A stretch of 64,000 nucleotides of DNA from Myxococcales bacterium (GTDB lineage Bacteria > Myxococcota_A > Polyangia > Haliangiales > Haliangiaceae), in contig JADKKI010000037.1 of NCBI GenBank assembly GCA_016720595.1, positions 1 to 64,000 on the forward strand, in the 5' to 3' direction. Shown one piece after another: positions 1 to 9,186 of this stretch. How positions within the stretch are numbered: the first letter of the stretch is position 1; every line of letters starts with the position of its first letter. The position numbers were made by a program, and so were the translations under genes. The notes under the pieces are model-generated. The model was not told the origin of the DNA. It ran no database searches and was given only the letters and a program-made list of their open reading frames with translations.

Positions 1-774
1 ATCTTCGCCGGCGTGCCCCGCCCGCGCGCTCGCTCTCGGGCGCTCGCGACCACCGGGCCCGCGCTCGCCGACATCTGCCAATCCGACCTATGTCCCGGGC
101 GTGAAGCTGATCGCCGGGGTCTATGCCGGTACCGTGGATCGCCGAACCCGGGCCGGCGTTCGATGCGGATGATCTGCGAGCAGCTGCGGACGTGCCGGCA
201 GACTGGGTGGTCGTCGATCTGGGGCCGGGGCTCGCCTCGCCGACGCTGGAGCTGTTCCCTCGAGGCGGACATCTCGATGGTGGTGTGGCCGTCCCCGATC
301 CCCACCTCGATCGGGCTGATGCACGGGTTCGTCAAGGCGGCGTTCCTGAAGCTCCTCGATCGCCGTGGCCTCGCACACCTGGTCTTACGCGGACGGGTGA
401 GAGAAAGCCGGGCGAGCAAAGGGTGGCTCGCCGAGCCCGCTCAGGATCTGGCTACGATGCCGTCGGATGGGAGCCTCCGAGGTCCACGCACTGCGCGATG
501 CGATCCTCCGGGTTCGCACCACTACCTCGAGATCAACTCGGCGCAGCAAGTCCGACATAGAGCTCGGGCGGGCGGTCGCGTCGGTCGCCCGGCGCCGGCT
601 CGGCGTCCGAGATCCGCTACCTCCGGTCACCTCGAGTACGACGAGGCCGTGTAGGCCCTCCACGCGCCGCCGTCGCCCGCTCCTCATCGAGCATCGGAAG
701 GTCCCGCGTGGCGGTCGCTTCCGAGCGCGTGGACCGCGGCCTGCTCGCGGTGCGCCCACCGGTCACGGACGGCG
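1..774 (+). pseudogene. MinD/ParA-like P-loop ATPase, C-terminal part, multiply frameshifted
   Basis: The gene starts before the window and no single frame stays open. Joining frames gives the second half of a MinD/ParA-type ATPase: 'VPGVKLIAG' near 100, 'DWVVVDLGPGLASPTLELF' near 205-255, a strand and 'PTSIGLMHGFVKAAFLKLL' near 305-360, then 'ELGRAVASVARRRLG', a 'LEYDEAVW'-like stretch and 'RRRPLLIEH' up to about 690. The hydrophobic strand ending in DLG and the PTSI motif are typical of the family's Mg/ATP face; the Walker A loop would lie outside the window. At least four indels are needed. Family members position proteins or chromosomes on membranes or DNA. I infer the family from motif order only. 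It reads directly into the J-like/HTH gene, so the two may form an operon. Confidence 0.5.
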
Positions 775-1427
775 GTGCTGCCCTCGGACTCGCACTACGA
801 GCTGCCCGAGTGCCACCAGCGAACTGAGGACATCCACGCGCAGATCGACCGGATCCGCGATGTCTGTGGCGCCGGGTGCGATCCCGATCCAGCGGGCTCT
901 ACGATCGGCGAGCCTCGGGCGGTGCACCGTCAGCTCGACCTCGCGTACACGAACCTCATGGATGCGGCCAAGCGCAAGGAGTACGACCTCGAGCTGTTCC
1001 CGGATGGCGTGCCGGTACCGGTCACGCCGCCGTCACCGGAGCCTCGAAGAGTGGGCCCTCGCGCCCCGACGAAGGTCGGCGGTCCCACCGCCATCACGTG
1101 ATCCGGCCCGCCGATGCCGGAGTTCCGCCGCAGACCGAGTTCTCCGGCGCGCCCGCTGCTGCGGCGGATCCGCGGGCGGTCGCGTGGAGCTGCGCGGATC
1201 GCCGAGCGCTCGAAGATCGGCATGTCGTACCTCCACGCCCTCGAGGGCGGGTCGTTCGCCAGCTGCCGGCGGCGTCTACGTGCGCGGCTTCCTCGCGGGT
1301 ACGCGCGCGCGCTGAGACTCCACCGGGCGGGTCAAGCAGACCTACCTGCGGCGCTACCGGGCGGTCCGTCCATCCCCGGATGACGGAGGACGACGTGCAA
1401 GGGCGCGATCGCCCCGCCAAGCCTTGA
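775..1427 (+). pseudogene. J-domain-like / helix-turn-helix (RodZ-like) protein, frameshifted
   Basis: Two recognisable pieces lie in different frames. At 775-1101 is a J-like region ('SDSHYELPE', 'DIHAQIDRIRDV', then 'LAYTNLMDAAKRKEYDLELFPDG'), resembling the helices of a degenerate DnaJ domain but without an HPD motif. At about 1115-1390 is an Xre-type helix-turn-helix of the RodZ kind: 'RIAERSKIGMSYLHALE', then 'VYVRGFL' and 'ARALRL' in shifted frames. Such J-like plus HTH proteins next to a MinD/ParA-like ATPase are, as I recall, seen in myxobacteria, but I cannot name a function. No transmembrane segment is readable after the HTH. At least three indels disrupt it. They may be sequencing errors or real decay. 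Confidence 0.45.
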
Positions 1428-1457
1428 CCCGCACGGCCCCCCCTCCTACGATCGCCC

Positions 1458-1720
1458 CTGGCTACTCTGATCGACAATCCCAAGCGCGCGCGGCGGCTGG
1501 CGCGCGCGATCACTCGGACCTGACCCTCTATCACGGGCCGAGATCCTCAGGGGCATCACCAACGACAACCTGTTCGACGTGATGGCCGACGAGGATCAAC
1601 GAGGGGCGCAGGCTGTTCAGAGCCGCGTCACCGAGGAGATCTTCGGTCAGCATCTACGAGCGTGCGATCGTCGACGTGCTCGTGAAGTCGAAGGGTCACG
1701 TCAAGTCAAGAATCTGGTGA
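1458..1720 (+). pseudogene. small conserved protein (about 87 codons), frameshifted
   Basis: Reading across two or three frames gives a coherent small acidic protein: 'ATLIDNPKRARRLARAI', 'SDLTLYH', 'EILRGITNDNLFDVMADE', 'INEGRRLF', then 'SIYERAIVDVLVKSKGH' and a final VKSRIW with TGA at 1718-1720. I do not recognise a named family, although the pattern resembles a small hypothetical protein I associate with myxobacteria. The first codon as read is CTG at 1458, so the true start is unclear. Its stop overlaps the GTG proposed for the downstream pseudouridine synthase, which argues for translational coupling. Function unknown. Confidence 0.4.
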
Positions 1721-2740
1721 GCGGGCCTGACGACCCCGGTGAGGAGGTCGACGCGGACGAGCTAGACGAGGAGCTTGTCGACGAGCTTGTCGGCGGCGGT
1801 GGAGGCGGGGACGAGCGCGAGCACCGGTTCGTCGCGGAGGCCGCCGACGCTGGTGGCCGGCTCGATGCGGTGGTCGCGGCGCGGGTCGCGGCGCTGTCGC
1901 GCGCGCAGGTGCAGCGCCTGATCGAGGACGGCCAGGTCACGGTCGGTGGCGTGGTCGCCAAGAAGGCCGGCGCCCGGCTCAAGGTCGGGGAGGACATCGC
2001 GATCCGGATCCCGGCGCCGTCCACGCTCGAGGTCGTCGCGCAGGACGTTTCCGCTCGTGATCCTTCACGAGGACGCGGACTGATCGTGATCGACAAGCCC
2101 GCCGGCCTCGTGGTCACCGCGCCAGGCCCGCCTCGGGCACGCTGGTCAACGCGCTGCTGTTCCTGAGATCTGTCGGGGATCGGCGGCGTGCTCCGCCGGG
2201 GATCGTCCACCGGCTCGATCGCGACACCACCGGCGTGATGGTCGCGACCAAATCGTCGCGCCCGCGAGATCCTCACCGCGGCGTTCGCGGCGAAGCCGTG
2301 GCGGACCGGGCGGCATCGATCGCAGCTACCTCGCGATCGCCGCCACCGCCACCGGCGGCAGGCGGCACGCTGCGGACGTTGCACGGGCACCATCGATCCA
2401 CCGAAGGGTTCTCGTCGAAGGTCGCGAGCGGCAAGGCGGCGGTCACGCACTACGGGGATCGCCGAGCGGCTCCACGGCGCCGCCCTCGTGCGGCTCCGCC
2501 TCATACCGGCCGCACGCACCAGATCCGCGTGCACGCGGCCGATCACGGCTGGCCGCTGCTCGCGATCAGGTCTACGGCGTGCGCCAGCGTGACGAAGCGC
2601 TCGCCGCAGCCCGCAGCAGCACTCGGGCGGCAGGCGCTGCATGCAGCGGTCCTCGCGTTCGAGCATCCGGTCACCGGCGTGCGGCTGTCGTTCAGTCGCC
2701 GCTGCCGCCGGATCTCACGCGGCGCGGCGCGCTGGCCTGA
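1717..2740 (+). pseudogene. RluD-family 23S rRNA pseudouridine synthase, frameshifted
   Basis: An acidic N-terminus with runs of Glu/Asp and Gly leads into an S4 RNA-binding domain ('GGRLDAVVAARVAALSRAQV', 'LIEDGQVTVGGVVAKKAGA') at about 1850-2010. The catalytic domain follows in pieces: 'LIVIDKPAGLVV' near 2085, 'TLVNALLF' near 2150, the active-site segment 'GIVHRLDRDTTGVMVATK' at about 2200-2255 (the Asp in HRLD is the catalytic residue of the family), 'RSYLAIAA' near 2325, 'TGRTHQIRVHAADHGWPLL' near 2505-2565, and 'LHAAVLAFEHPVTGVRLSF' near 2635. The last frame closes at TGA 2738-2740. Family enzymes isomerise uridines in 23S rRNA. All landmarks are present in order, but at least six frame changes are needed, so either the sequence is poor here or the gene is dead. 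Confidence 0.6.
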
Positions 2741-3107
2741 CGGTCGGACGCGACGACGGGCGGAGAAGCCGGATCTGGTCCGCCTCGTCCGCCGTCGTAC
2801 GTATTCTCGCTACTACTACTACTGACGCGGGCGACCGTTCGGCGCGAAGCGCCCGACAGCCCGAAAAGCCGATCGCCGCGTTGCCGATCGATTCGTACCA
2901 GGTCGCGCCCGCCTTCCTCGCGCCGCGATACCCCTCGGCGGCGTTGTCGATCATCTGCCCGGCCTGCTGCACCGGGTTGCCCTGGACGGGCGCGAAGTCG
3001 CTCCCCGGCGGGCGCTGCGGCGCGGGCGCGGCAGGCTTGGCGTCCTGGCCGCCGTGGATGGTGTCGAGCTGCGTGAGGGTGATGGTCTCGAACGTGGTCG
3101 TGGACAT
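2715..3107 (-). CDS. double-glycine leader peptide (bacteriocin-like precursor)
   Basis: Starting at the ATG at 3107, with a GAGGAGAGGA ribosome site just upstream, the product begins MSTTTFETITLTQLDTIHGG. This 20-residue leader has the hydrophobic spacing (L, L, I) before a Gly-Gly pair that is typical of class II bacteriocin and PCAT-processed peptides. The putative mature part is rich in Pro/Gln/Ala, then 'GYRGARKAGATWYESIGNA' and 'AIGF'. The frame then continues into unlikely Arg/Val-rich sequence over a (TAC)n run. Removing one base from the four-T run (minus strand, near 2870) would instead end the protein at a TAG after about 12 more residues, a likelier C-terminus. No peptidase-transporter is in the window. 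Role as a bacteriocin or signalling peptide is inferred from the leader only. Confidence 0.55.
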   Translation of the reverse strand: MSTTTFETITLTQLDTIHGGQDAKPAAPAPQRPPGSDFAPVQGNPVQQAGQMIDNAAEGYRGARKAGATWYESIGNAAIGFSGCRALRAERSPASVVVVARIRTTADEADQIRLLRPSSRPTVRPARRAA

Positions 3108-3648
3108 GATGCATTCCTCTCCTCGAGCCGTGCCGAGCTTGATTGCTCGACTGTTCGGCTCCTGTCCGAGGAGAGTGCAGCCGCTATGCCGAGCGGCTCG
3201 CGCTGGCGAGACGCGGACTTGCGATGTGCGCGCGGCGATCGCGCGATCACCGCGCGATGCAGTTCGATGCCGGTGGTTGGCGATGCCGGTGGTTGGCGAT
3301 CGCGTCGCACGCTGACAGATGTCCCGCAATCCTCGAGCATTCAGGAGACTGGTGGACGTTGCACTACCCCCCCACCGGTGCCACGCGCGATCGACCTGAC
3401 GTAGACCGCGCGGCGCCGGGAGAAGCTCCGGACGATGGGGCCTCGCGCGCGGTGCTCCGAACGCAGGCGCGCGGTGCGACTGTCGACATTCGGCGCGTAC
3501 GGATGGACGGAGGCAATCGAGCGTTGCCCCCGCGCACCCGGGTGCCGCGCCCGATCAATCTGACGTAGAACGCGGCGCTGGCAGTGGCACCGAACAAGGC
3601 AGGGCGCGCGCGATGCCAGGACGCAGGCACGCGACGCGATTCGACGTT
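3108..3648. repeat. gene-poor region with a 16-bp tandem pair and a diverged direct repeat
   Basis: I see no convincing gene here; all frames are short and Arg-rich. Two perfect 16-bp copies of GATGCCGGTGGTTGGC lie at 3266-3297. A longer, diverged direct repeat pairs about 3378-3480 with about 3540-3640. Both copies share the core CTGACGTAGA (3396-3405 and 3560-3569) in the setting GTGCC-CG-GC-CGATC, and both end near ACGCAGGC-CGCG. This could be remains of an older duplication into which the insertion sequence later landed. Confidence 0.4.
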
Positions 3649-3672
3649 TGAAGTTGCCCCGATTTCGTGGAC
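3649..3672 (+). repeat. left terminal inverted repeat of the IS3-family element
   Basis: The 24 bases starting TGAAGTTGCCCC pair with the reverse complement of 4872-4895 at 20 positions. Target-duplication bases CGTT lie immediately to the left. Confidence 0.85.
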
Positions 3673-3699
3673 ACCGAAACGATAGAAACGGAGTCACGG

Positions 3700-4011
3700 A
3701 TGAAGAAGGACAGACGTTACCCCCCGGAGTACAGACGTCGACTGGTGGACCTGGTCCGCGCCGGCCGAACGATCGTGTCGTTGGCGAACGAGTACGGCGT
3801 CTCGTACAGCGCGATCCGGAAGTGGGTCATGGACGCTGACGCAGCGGCGATGCGGAATCTCGACGGGGTTGCACCAGGGGATCAGACCGAGCTGCTGCGG
3901 TTGCGAGAGCGCGTGGCGGAGCTTGAGGAGGAGCGAGAGATCCTAAAAAAAGCGTCGGCCTGGTTCGCCCAGGAAGCGACTCGTACGCCCTCGAAGCGTT
4001 CGGGTTCGTGA
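3700..4011 (+). CDS. IS3-family transposase OrfA (helix-turn-helix and leucine zipper)
   Basis: This small basic protein has an N-terminal helix-turn-helix ('YPPEYRRRLVDLVRAG', 'SLANEYGVSYSAIRKWV') that in the family binds the element's ends, followed by a leucine-zipper stretch ('LLRLRERVAELEEEREILKK'). I chose the ATG at 3700, preceded by GGAG with good spacing; a GTG at 3667 lies inside the terminal repeat and is less likely. The codons CTA AAA AAA contain an A AAA AAA heptamer (3945-3951) in exactly the phase needed for a -1 frameshift. The -1 frame then stays open into orfB, so the OrfAB transposase can be made as one protein. Alone, OrfA in this family usually regulates transposition. 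Confidence 0.9.
   Translation: MKKDRRYPPEYRRRLVDLVRAGRTIVSLANEYGVSYSAIRKWVMDADAAAMRNLDGVAPGDQTELLRLRERVAELEEEREILKKASAWFAQEATRTPSKRSGS
3945..3951 (+). promoter_or_regulatory. programmed -1 frameshift site (A7) joining orfA to orfB
   Basis: Seven A residues followed by G lie in the phase A-AAA-AAA relative to the orfA frame. After a one-base backward slip the frame reads through 'SVGLVRPGSDSYALEAFGFV' straight into orfB with no stop. This is the classic IS3-family arrangement; slippage itself is inferred. Confidence 0.75.
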
Positions 4012-4856
4012 AGGCGCACCAGGCCGTGCATGCCATCTCGACCATGTGCCGGGTCCTCGAGGTCTCGCGAAGTGGCTACTACGCCTGGCTTCACCGCGGG
4101 CCCTCGGAGCGGGCCAAGCAGGATGCCAAGCTGACCGTCGAGATTCATCGAAGCTTCGAAGCCTCTCGCGGAACCTACGGTGCACCACGGGTACTCGTTG
4201 ATCTCGCCGACGCCGGATACGCCGTTGGGAAGAAGCGCGTCGCGCGGCTAATGCGGTGTGCGGGTCTCGAAGGCGTGACTCGTCGACGAAAGCGGCCAAC
4301 AACCGTGCGAGATCCTCAGGCGCGTCCTGCCAAGGACCTCGTCGACCGTGACTTCTCCGCGAGTGGACCGAACGAGCTGTGGGTCGCAGACATCACCTAC
4401 GTTCCGACCCTCGCAGGGCACCTCTACCTCGCGGTCGTGCTGGACGCCTGGAGCCGGCGCATCGTCGGCTGGTCGATGCGAGACCACCTCCACACCGAGC
4501 TCGTCATCGACGCGCTCGACATGGCGGTCGCTCAGCGCCAACCCACCCGAGTCATCCACCACTCGGACCAGGGCTGCCAGTACACATCACTTGCCTTCGG
4601 AGCGCGCTGTGGCGAGTGGGGCGTGCAGCCATCGATGGGCTCGGTCGGCGACGCCTACGACAACGCGATGTGTGAGTCCTTCTTCGCCACCCTCGAGTGC
4701 GAGCTCATCGACCGTGTCCGCTTTCGCAACCATGCCGAGGCAGACGCTGCACTCTTCGACTTCATCGAAGGCTTCTACAACACCAAGCGTCGTCACTCGG
4801 CCCTCGACTACCTGCCACCAGCACGGTACGAACGAACCCACGCTCAGGCTGCCTGA
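4008..4856 (+). CDS. IS3-family transposase OrfB (DDE integrase core)
   Basis: This 282-residue catalytic half has an N-terminal HTH_21-like helical region ('MCRVLEVSRSGYYAWL', 'TYGAPRVLVDLADAGY') followed by an rve integrase core. The acidic triad is visible: first Asp in 'LWVADITYV', second in 'VIHHSDQGCQYTS', and Glu in 'NAMCESFFATLECELI', with the family's K/R box 'FYNTKRRHSALDYLPP' near the end. Its GTG overlaps the orfA stop. It is probably translated mainly as an OrfAB fusion through the A7 slip. Full length with no damage. Confidence 0.93.
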   Translation: MKAHQAVHAISTMCRVLEVSRSGYYAWLHRGPSERAKQDAKLTVEIHRSFEASRGTYGAPRVLVDLADAGYAVGKKRVARLMRCAGLEGVTRRRKRPTTVRDPQARPAKDLVDRDFSASGPNELWVADITYVPTLAGHLYLAVVLDAWSRRIVGWSMRDHLHTELVIDALDMAVAQRQPTRVIHHSDQGCQYTSLAFGARCGEWGVQPSMGSVGDAYDNAMCESFFATLECELIDRVRFRNHAEADAALFDFIEGFYNTKRRHSALDYLPPARYERTHAQAA

Positions 4857-4871
4857 GCTGCCTCATCAACT

Positions 4872-4895
4872 GTCCACGGAACCGGGGCAAGCTCA
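4872..4895 (-). repeat. right terminal inverted repeat of the IS3-family element
   Basis: These 24 bases are the inverted partner of 3649-3672 and end in CA; CGTT follows directly as the right copy of the target duplication. Confidence 0.85.
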
Positions 4896-5186
4896 CGTTC
4901 GACCACCGCGGGTTGTCCGGACGCCGGACAGTCAGATCTCGAGTGGTGTCGATTCCTGAAGATTCCACTTGACGGCTCGGCGGAGCGCAGGCGACGCGGG
5001 CCTGTGAGAACGGCGTCTTTATCGTCGGGGATTCGCTGGATCGCGCTGTGCGCGAAGTAGACCGGCGCGATCGATCTGCGTCGGGTCAAGGGGCTCAGAC
5101 GCCCACCACGCGAAGCGGAGAGCCCTCAGAAACCCGGTGGTAGAAGTGATCGTGCGCGTGACCACCCACGCGTGGAGGAGGCTCTC

Positions 5187-6269
5187 GTGTTCGACAGCGC
5201 CGCAACGGAATCGTTTCCATCGCAGCTCTCAGACGCCCACGCGGCCACGTGCCGCGAACGGGACTGGATCGCGCTGCACGAGGAGATCACGTCCGTCGGC
5301 AAGCAGCTCGTCTGCCTCCGAGGCGCGCGAGGTGGATCTGCTGCTCGAGGCCGAAGAGACCAAGCTCTACCGGCGGATGGGGTTCCCACGATCTATGCGT
5401 ACATCGAGGCGGTGCTGCATCGCACGCACCACGTGGCCACCGAGCGCATGCGCGTGGCGCACGAGCTGCTCGAGCTGCCGCAGATCGCGGTGCAGTTCCG
5501 CGCGGGCGACCTGGCGTGGACGAGCGTTCGCGAGCTGACGCGCGTGGCGACGAGGAGCACCGAGAGCGCGTGGCTCGATGCGGCGGAGGGCCAGACCTCG
5601 ACCGGTGTTCAGCAGCTGGTGCGCGGCAAGGCCAAGGGCGATCTCCCGGGTGACCCGGTGGACCCGAACAAGATCAGGCACCGGATCGTGCTGGAGAACC
5701 TGTCCGAGGAGACGATGATGCTGTTCAAGCAGGCGTGCACTGCCGCATCGGATGCGAAGGGCTCCACGTGTACCGACGACGAGCTGGTGCGGGCGCTGGC
5801 CGCCGCGATGCTCGAGCCGGCATCGCAGCGCTCGCCGAGCAAGCCGCGGCACCAGCTCGCGACGACGACGTGCCGCGTGTGCAAGCAAGCGCATCGGGTC
5901 GGGGCGGGGATGGAGATCGCCGTGTCCGCGCAGGAGCTCGAGCGGGCGCGGTGCGACTCGGAGGACATCGGCGATCTCGAGCGGGAGGAGCCTGGGCGCA
6001 AGCTGCAGAAGTCGATCCCCGAGGCGACCCGCCGCAAGGTGCTGGTCCGCGACAAGCACGCGTGCTCGGTGCCAGGGTGTCGATCGACCAGGTTCATCGA
6101 GGTGCATCACATCAAGCCGCGGTCCGAAGGCGGAGGTCACGAGCTGTGGCAACTCACATCGTTGTGCGACGGCCACCACGTTTTGCTTCACGAAGGCGTG
6201 ATCGCGATCCGTGGAATGGCGCCAGACCATCTGGTGTTCGAGCTCCCGCTCGATTCCGTCGGGGATTGA
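5187..6269 (+). pseudogene. DUF222-like / HNH endonuclease, two compensating frameshifts
   Basis: The product matches the large family of HNH proteins with an N-terminal helical DUF222-like region ('DLAWTSVRELTRVATRSTE') and a C-terminal HNH domain: 'VLVRDKHACSVPGCRST', 'IEVHHIKPRSEGG', 'LTSLCDGHHVLLHEG'. The zinc Cys pair, the HH general base/metal residues and the final H are all present, so it could cut DNA. The GTG at 5187 is preceded by GGAGGAGG (5174-5181). Between about 5315 and 5386 the correct reading ('SEAREVDLLLEAEETKLYRR') sits in another frame: one extra base near 5311-5314 and one missing C in 5385-5387. The literal frame stays open but scrambles about 24 residues. Its role is unknown; such genes occur in many copies in some genomes. 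Confidence 0.65.
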
Positions 6270-6327
6270 ACAAGGATCAGTCCCGGCGGGGACTGAGCAA
6301 CGATCCGTCTCGGCGCGGACGGGGAGC
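6248..6327. repeat. three imperfect 27-bp tandem repeats
   Basis: Copies at 6248-6274, 6275-6301 and 6302-6327 share GAT-C-GTC-CGGCGGGGA-TGA-CAA. They overlap the end of the HNH gene. The middle copy contains a 7-bp perfect stem, CAGTCCC-GGCG-GGGACTG. Confidence 0.55.
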
Positions 6328-6399
6328 GTGGTCATTGACAGTCGAAGAGTTGAACGAAGCCAGCGTGGACTACGCCGGACCCGGGGACCGGAGTGCTCG

Positions 6400-6469
6400 C
6401 AGACCTCGCAGACCTCGCAGACCTCGCAGACCTCGCAGACCTCGCAGACCTCGCGACCTCGCGACCTCC
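6400..6469. repeat. 9-bp tandem repeat CAGACCTCG (6 perfect copies)
   Basis: Six perfect head-to-tail copies run from 6400 to 6453, followed by two 8-bp degenerate copies (CGACCTCG, CGACCTCC). The stretch 6270-6619 carries no convincing gene; antisense frames give only Leu-Arg-Gly repeats. It looks like a slippage-prone minisatellite in intergenic DNA. Confidence 0.85.
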
Positions 6470-6619
6470 GGCGATGATCTCTCGCGCGATCTGTGCGCGG
6501 TCCGCGTCCCGCGGGTAGGTGTAAACCGGGCCCACGGGCCCTGGACGATCACCCCATCGTCAACGCTGTCGCCTTCCTGCAGAGCCATCGTGCAGAATTG
6601 CGGGACAGAGCCCAGTTAG

Positions 6620-7063
6620 TCAGGGCGCGACGACGTGGAACTCTTCGAACGTCTGCACCTTGCCGGGGCGGCCGGGGAACTGACGCTTGTAGTTGTCGGA
6701 CGCACAGAACTTCGATTCGTAGCCAGGCAGCTTGTCGGGCTCGTCGCCGACCCACTTGTAGCGGCCCTCGATCAGCCGGATCCCGACGCAGTCGTCGTCA
6801 ATGAACAGGACCTTCCACCGGGTGCCGACCTTGTCCTCCTTGGCGCCGTCGACGAACTCGGTGGTGTCGAAGTGGCGGTACTGGACGATCACGTCGCCGA
6901 CCGCCATCGGCTGCTCCGCGGTCGTGGCGTGTGGTGCAGGGGTGGCGACGTTGGCCACGTTGGCCGGCGGCGCGGGCTTCGGCTCGCATGCGGAAAGGGT
7001 CGCCCCGAACGCGCCAAACGCGACGAAGCGGACGAGCTTGGTGATCACCTGCACGCGGGTCAT
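6620..7063 (-). CDS. lipoprotein of unknown function
   Basis: The 147-residue product has a signal peptide (basic start, hydrophobic 'FVAFGAFGATL') with a lipobox at LSAC, so it should be a lipid-anchored envelope protein. The mature part starts with a Pro/Ala-rich linker, then a small domain containing 'GDVIVQYRHFDTTEF', 'RWKVLFIDDDCVGIRLI' and two Cys. I recognise no family. I chose the ATG at 7063; a GTG at 7072 overlaps the stop of the upstream NtrC-type regulator gene. It is the last gene of the minus-strand sensing cluster and may be co-transcribed with the regulator. Confidence 0.7.
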   Translation of the reverse strand: MTRVQVITKLVRFVAFGAFGATLSACEPKPAPPANVANVATPAPHATTAEQPMAVGDVIVQYRHFDTTEFVDGAKEDKVGTRWKVLFIDDDCVGIRLIEGRYKWVGDEPDKLPGYESKFCASDNYKRQFPGRPGKVQTFEEFHVVAP

Positions 7064-7064
7064 C

Positions 7065-8420
<1,356 letters not shown>

Positions 8421-8453
8421 GCCGCGTGCATAACACGATCGCTCGGGCGGTGG

Positions 8454-8822
8454 TCACGCCGCGAGGAGCCGCGCGAGCTCGCCGCTCTCGATCAGCTGCT
8501 GGACATCCGAGGCGCCCCCGATCAGGGTCCCCTTCACGAACACCATCGGAAACGTGGGCCAGCCGCTCCAGGCCTTGAGCGCGGTGCGCCGGCGCCAGTC
8601 CCCGAAGTAGCTGCCGTAGGTCAGGTAGTGGAACGGGATGCCGGCGGCGGTGAGCGCCTTCTTCGCCTTGCGCGGGAAGGGATTGATCGCCATGCCGACC
8701 ACGACCACGTCATGCGCCGCGATCGCGGCCTCCACCTCTTCGACGATCGCGCGGTGGTGGCCCGCGACCTTGTCGCGGATGGCGGGATGGATCCGCGCCT
8801 CGGGCAGGAGCATGCGTGACAT
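8454..8822 (-). CDS. glutaredoxin-fold protein lacking the catalytic cysteine
   Basis: The C-terminal half reads like a monothiol glutaredoxin: a strand 'DVVVVGMA', helix 'AKKALTAAGI', 'FHYLTYG', then 'GWPTFPMVFVKGTLIGGAS' with the TFP cis-proline motif and the GG of the glutathione site. Where the active site CGFS/CPYC should be (residues about 47-50) it has N-P-F-P, and the whole protein has no cysteine. It therefore cannot do thiol-disulfide exchange; I infer a binding or scaffolding role, for example toward glutathione or a protein partner. The about 40-residue N-terminal extension is helical. It sits between the kinase and the regulator of the sensing cluster. Confidence 0.75.
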   Translation of the reverse strand: MSRMLLPEARIHPAIRDKVAGHHRAIVEEVEAAIAAHDVVVVGMAINPFPRKAKKALTAAGIPFHYLTYGSYFGDWRRRTALKAWSGWPTFPMVFVKGTLIGGASDVQQLIESGELARLLAA

Positions 8823-8861
8823 GCCGGGACCCTACCGTGATCGGCAGCGGTGACCAGGCCG

Positions 8862-9074
8862 CTACGACGCGCGACGTACGTGCGCGCGGGGCAGGGCGGC
8901 CCGCGGCACGGGGAGCTGCCGGCGGACGGCGCGCTGGCGGACGGCACGCTGGCGATCGCGGCGGGTCTGGCCGAGCAGCTGCTCCTCGAGCACGTCCGAG
9001 ACCACCCAGCTCACGAACATGATCACGCCGAACACCACCACCACGAGCTCCGCAAACGAGGGCGTCGAGGCCAC
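8862..9074 (-). CDS. small single-span membrane protein
   Basis: From GTG 9074 the 70-residue product has one strong hydrophobic segment ('ELVVVVFGVIMFVSWVV'), a short acidic patch ('SDVLEEQLL'), and a very Arg-rich tail. The hydrophobic segment and the co-directional position between the glutaredoxin-like gene and the kinase gene favour a real gene, but the Arg-rich tail could be ordinary high-GC read-through, so the C-terminus or the gene as a whole is uncertain. No family recognised. Confidence 0.4.
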   Translation of the reverse strand: MASTPSFAELVVVVFGVIMFVSWVVSDVLEEQLLGQTRRDRQRAVRQRAVRRQLPVPRAALPRAHVRRAS

Positions 9075-9186
9075 GATCCTAGGATGCCGCGACTCGGCGG
9101 TTCGTACCAGGACCGTGTTGCGAGGCAAGGGCGGCCGGTCGGCATGCCACGTTGGCAGGCCGCGTTGGCAGGGCCGTGGGGCCGGG

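Larger units (their letters stand above)
3649..4895 (+). mobile_element. IS3-family insertion sequence, intact
   Basis: The 1247-bp element is bounded by 24-bp imperfect terminal inverted repeats (left 3649-3672, right 4872-4895, 20 of 24 positions matching) that begin TGA and share the block TTGCCCCG. The 4-bp CGTT flanks it directly on both sides (3645-3648 and 4896-4899), the expected target duplication. It carries orfA and orfB with a slippery A7 between them. Everything needed for transposition is intact although the surrounding genes are broken. I have not assigned a subgroup. Confidence 0.93.

Noticed and set aside
2692..3114. Alternative minus-strand frame over the leader peptide
   Set aside because: It starts His/Val/Asp-rich with no signal or family feature, whereas the other frame has a good ribosome site and a classical double-glycine leader.
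3143..3568. Short frames in 3110-3640 as a toxin-antitoxin pair
   Set aside because: All are Arg/Ala-rich with no ribosome sites or known fold; the repeats better explain the region.
6400..6469. Possible CRISPR array
   Set aside because: 9-bp units without spacers; a simple minisatellite.
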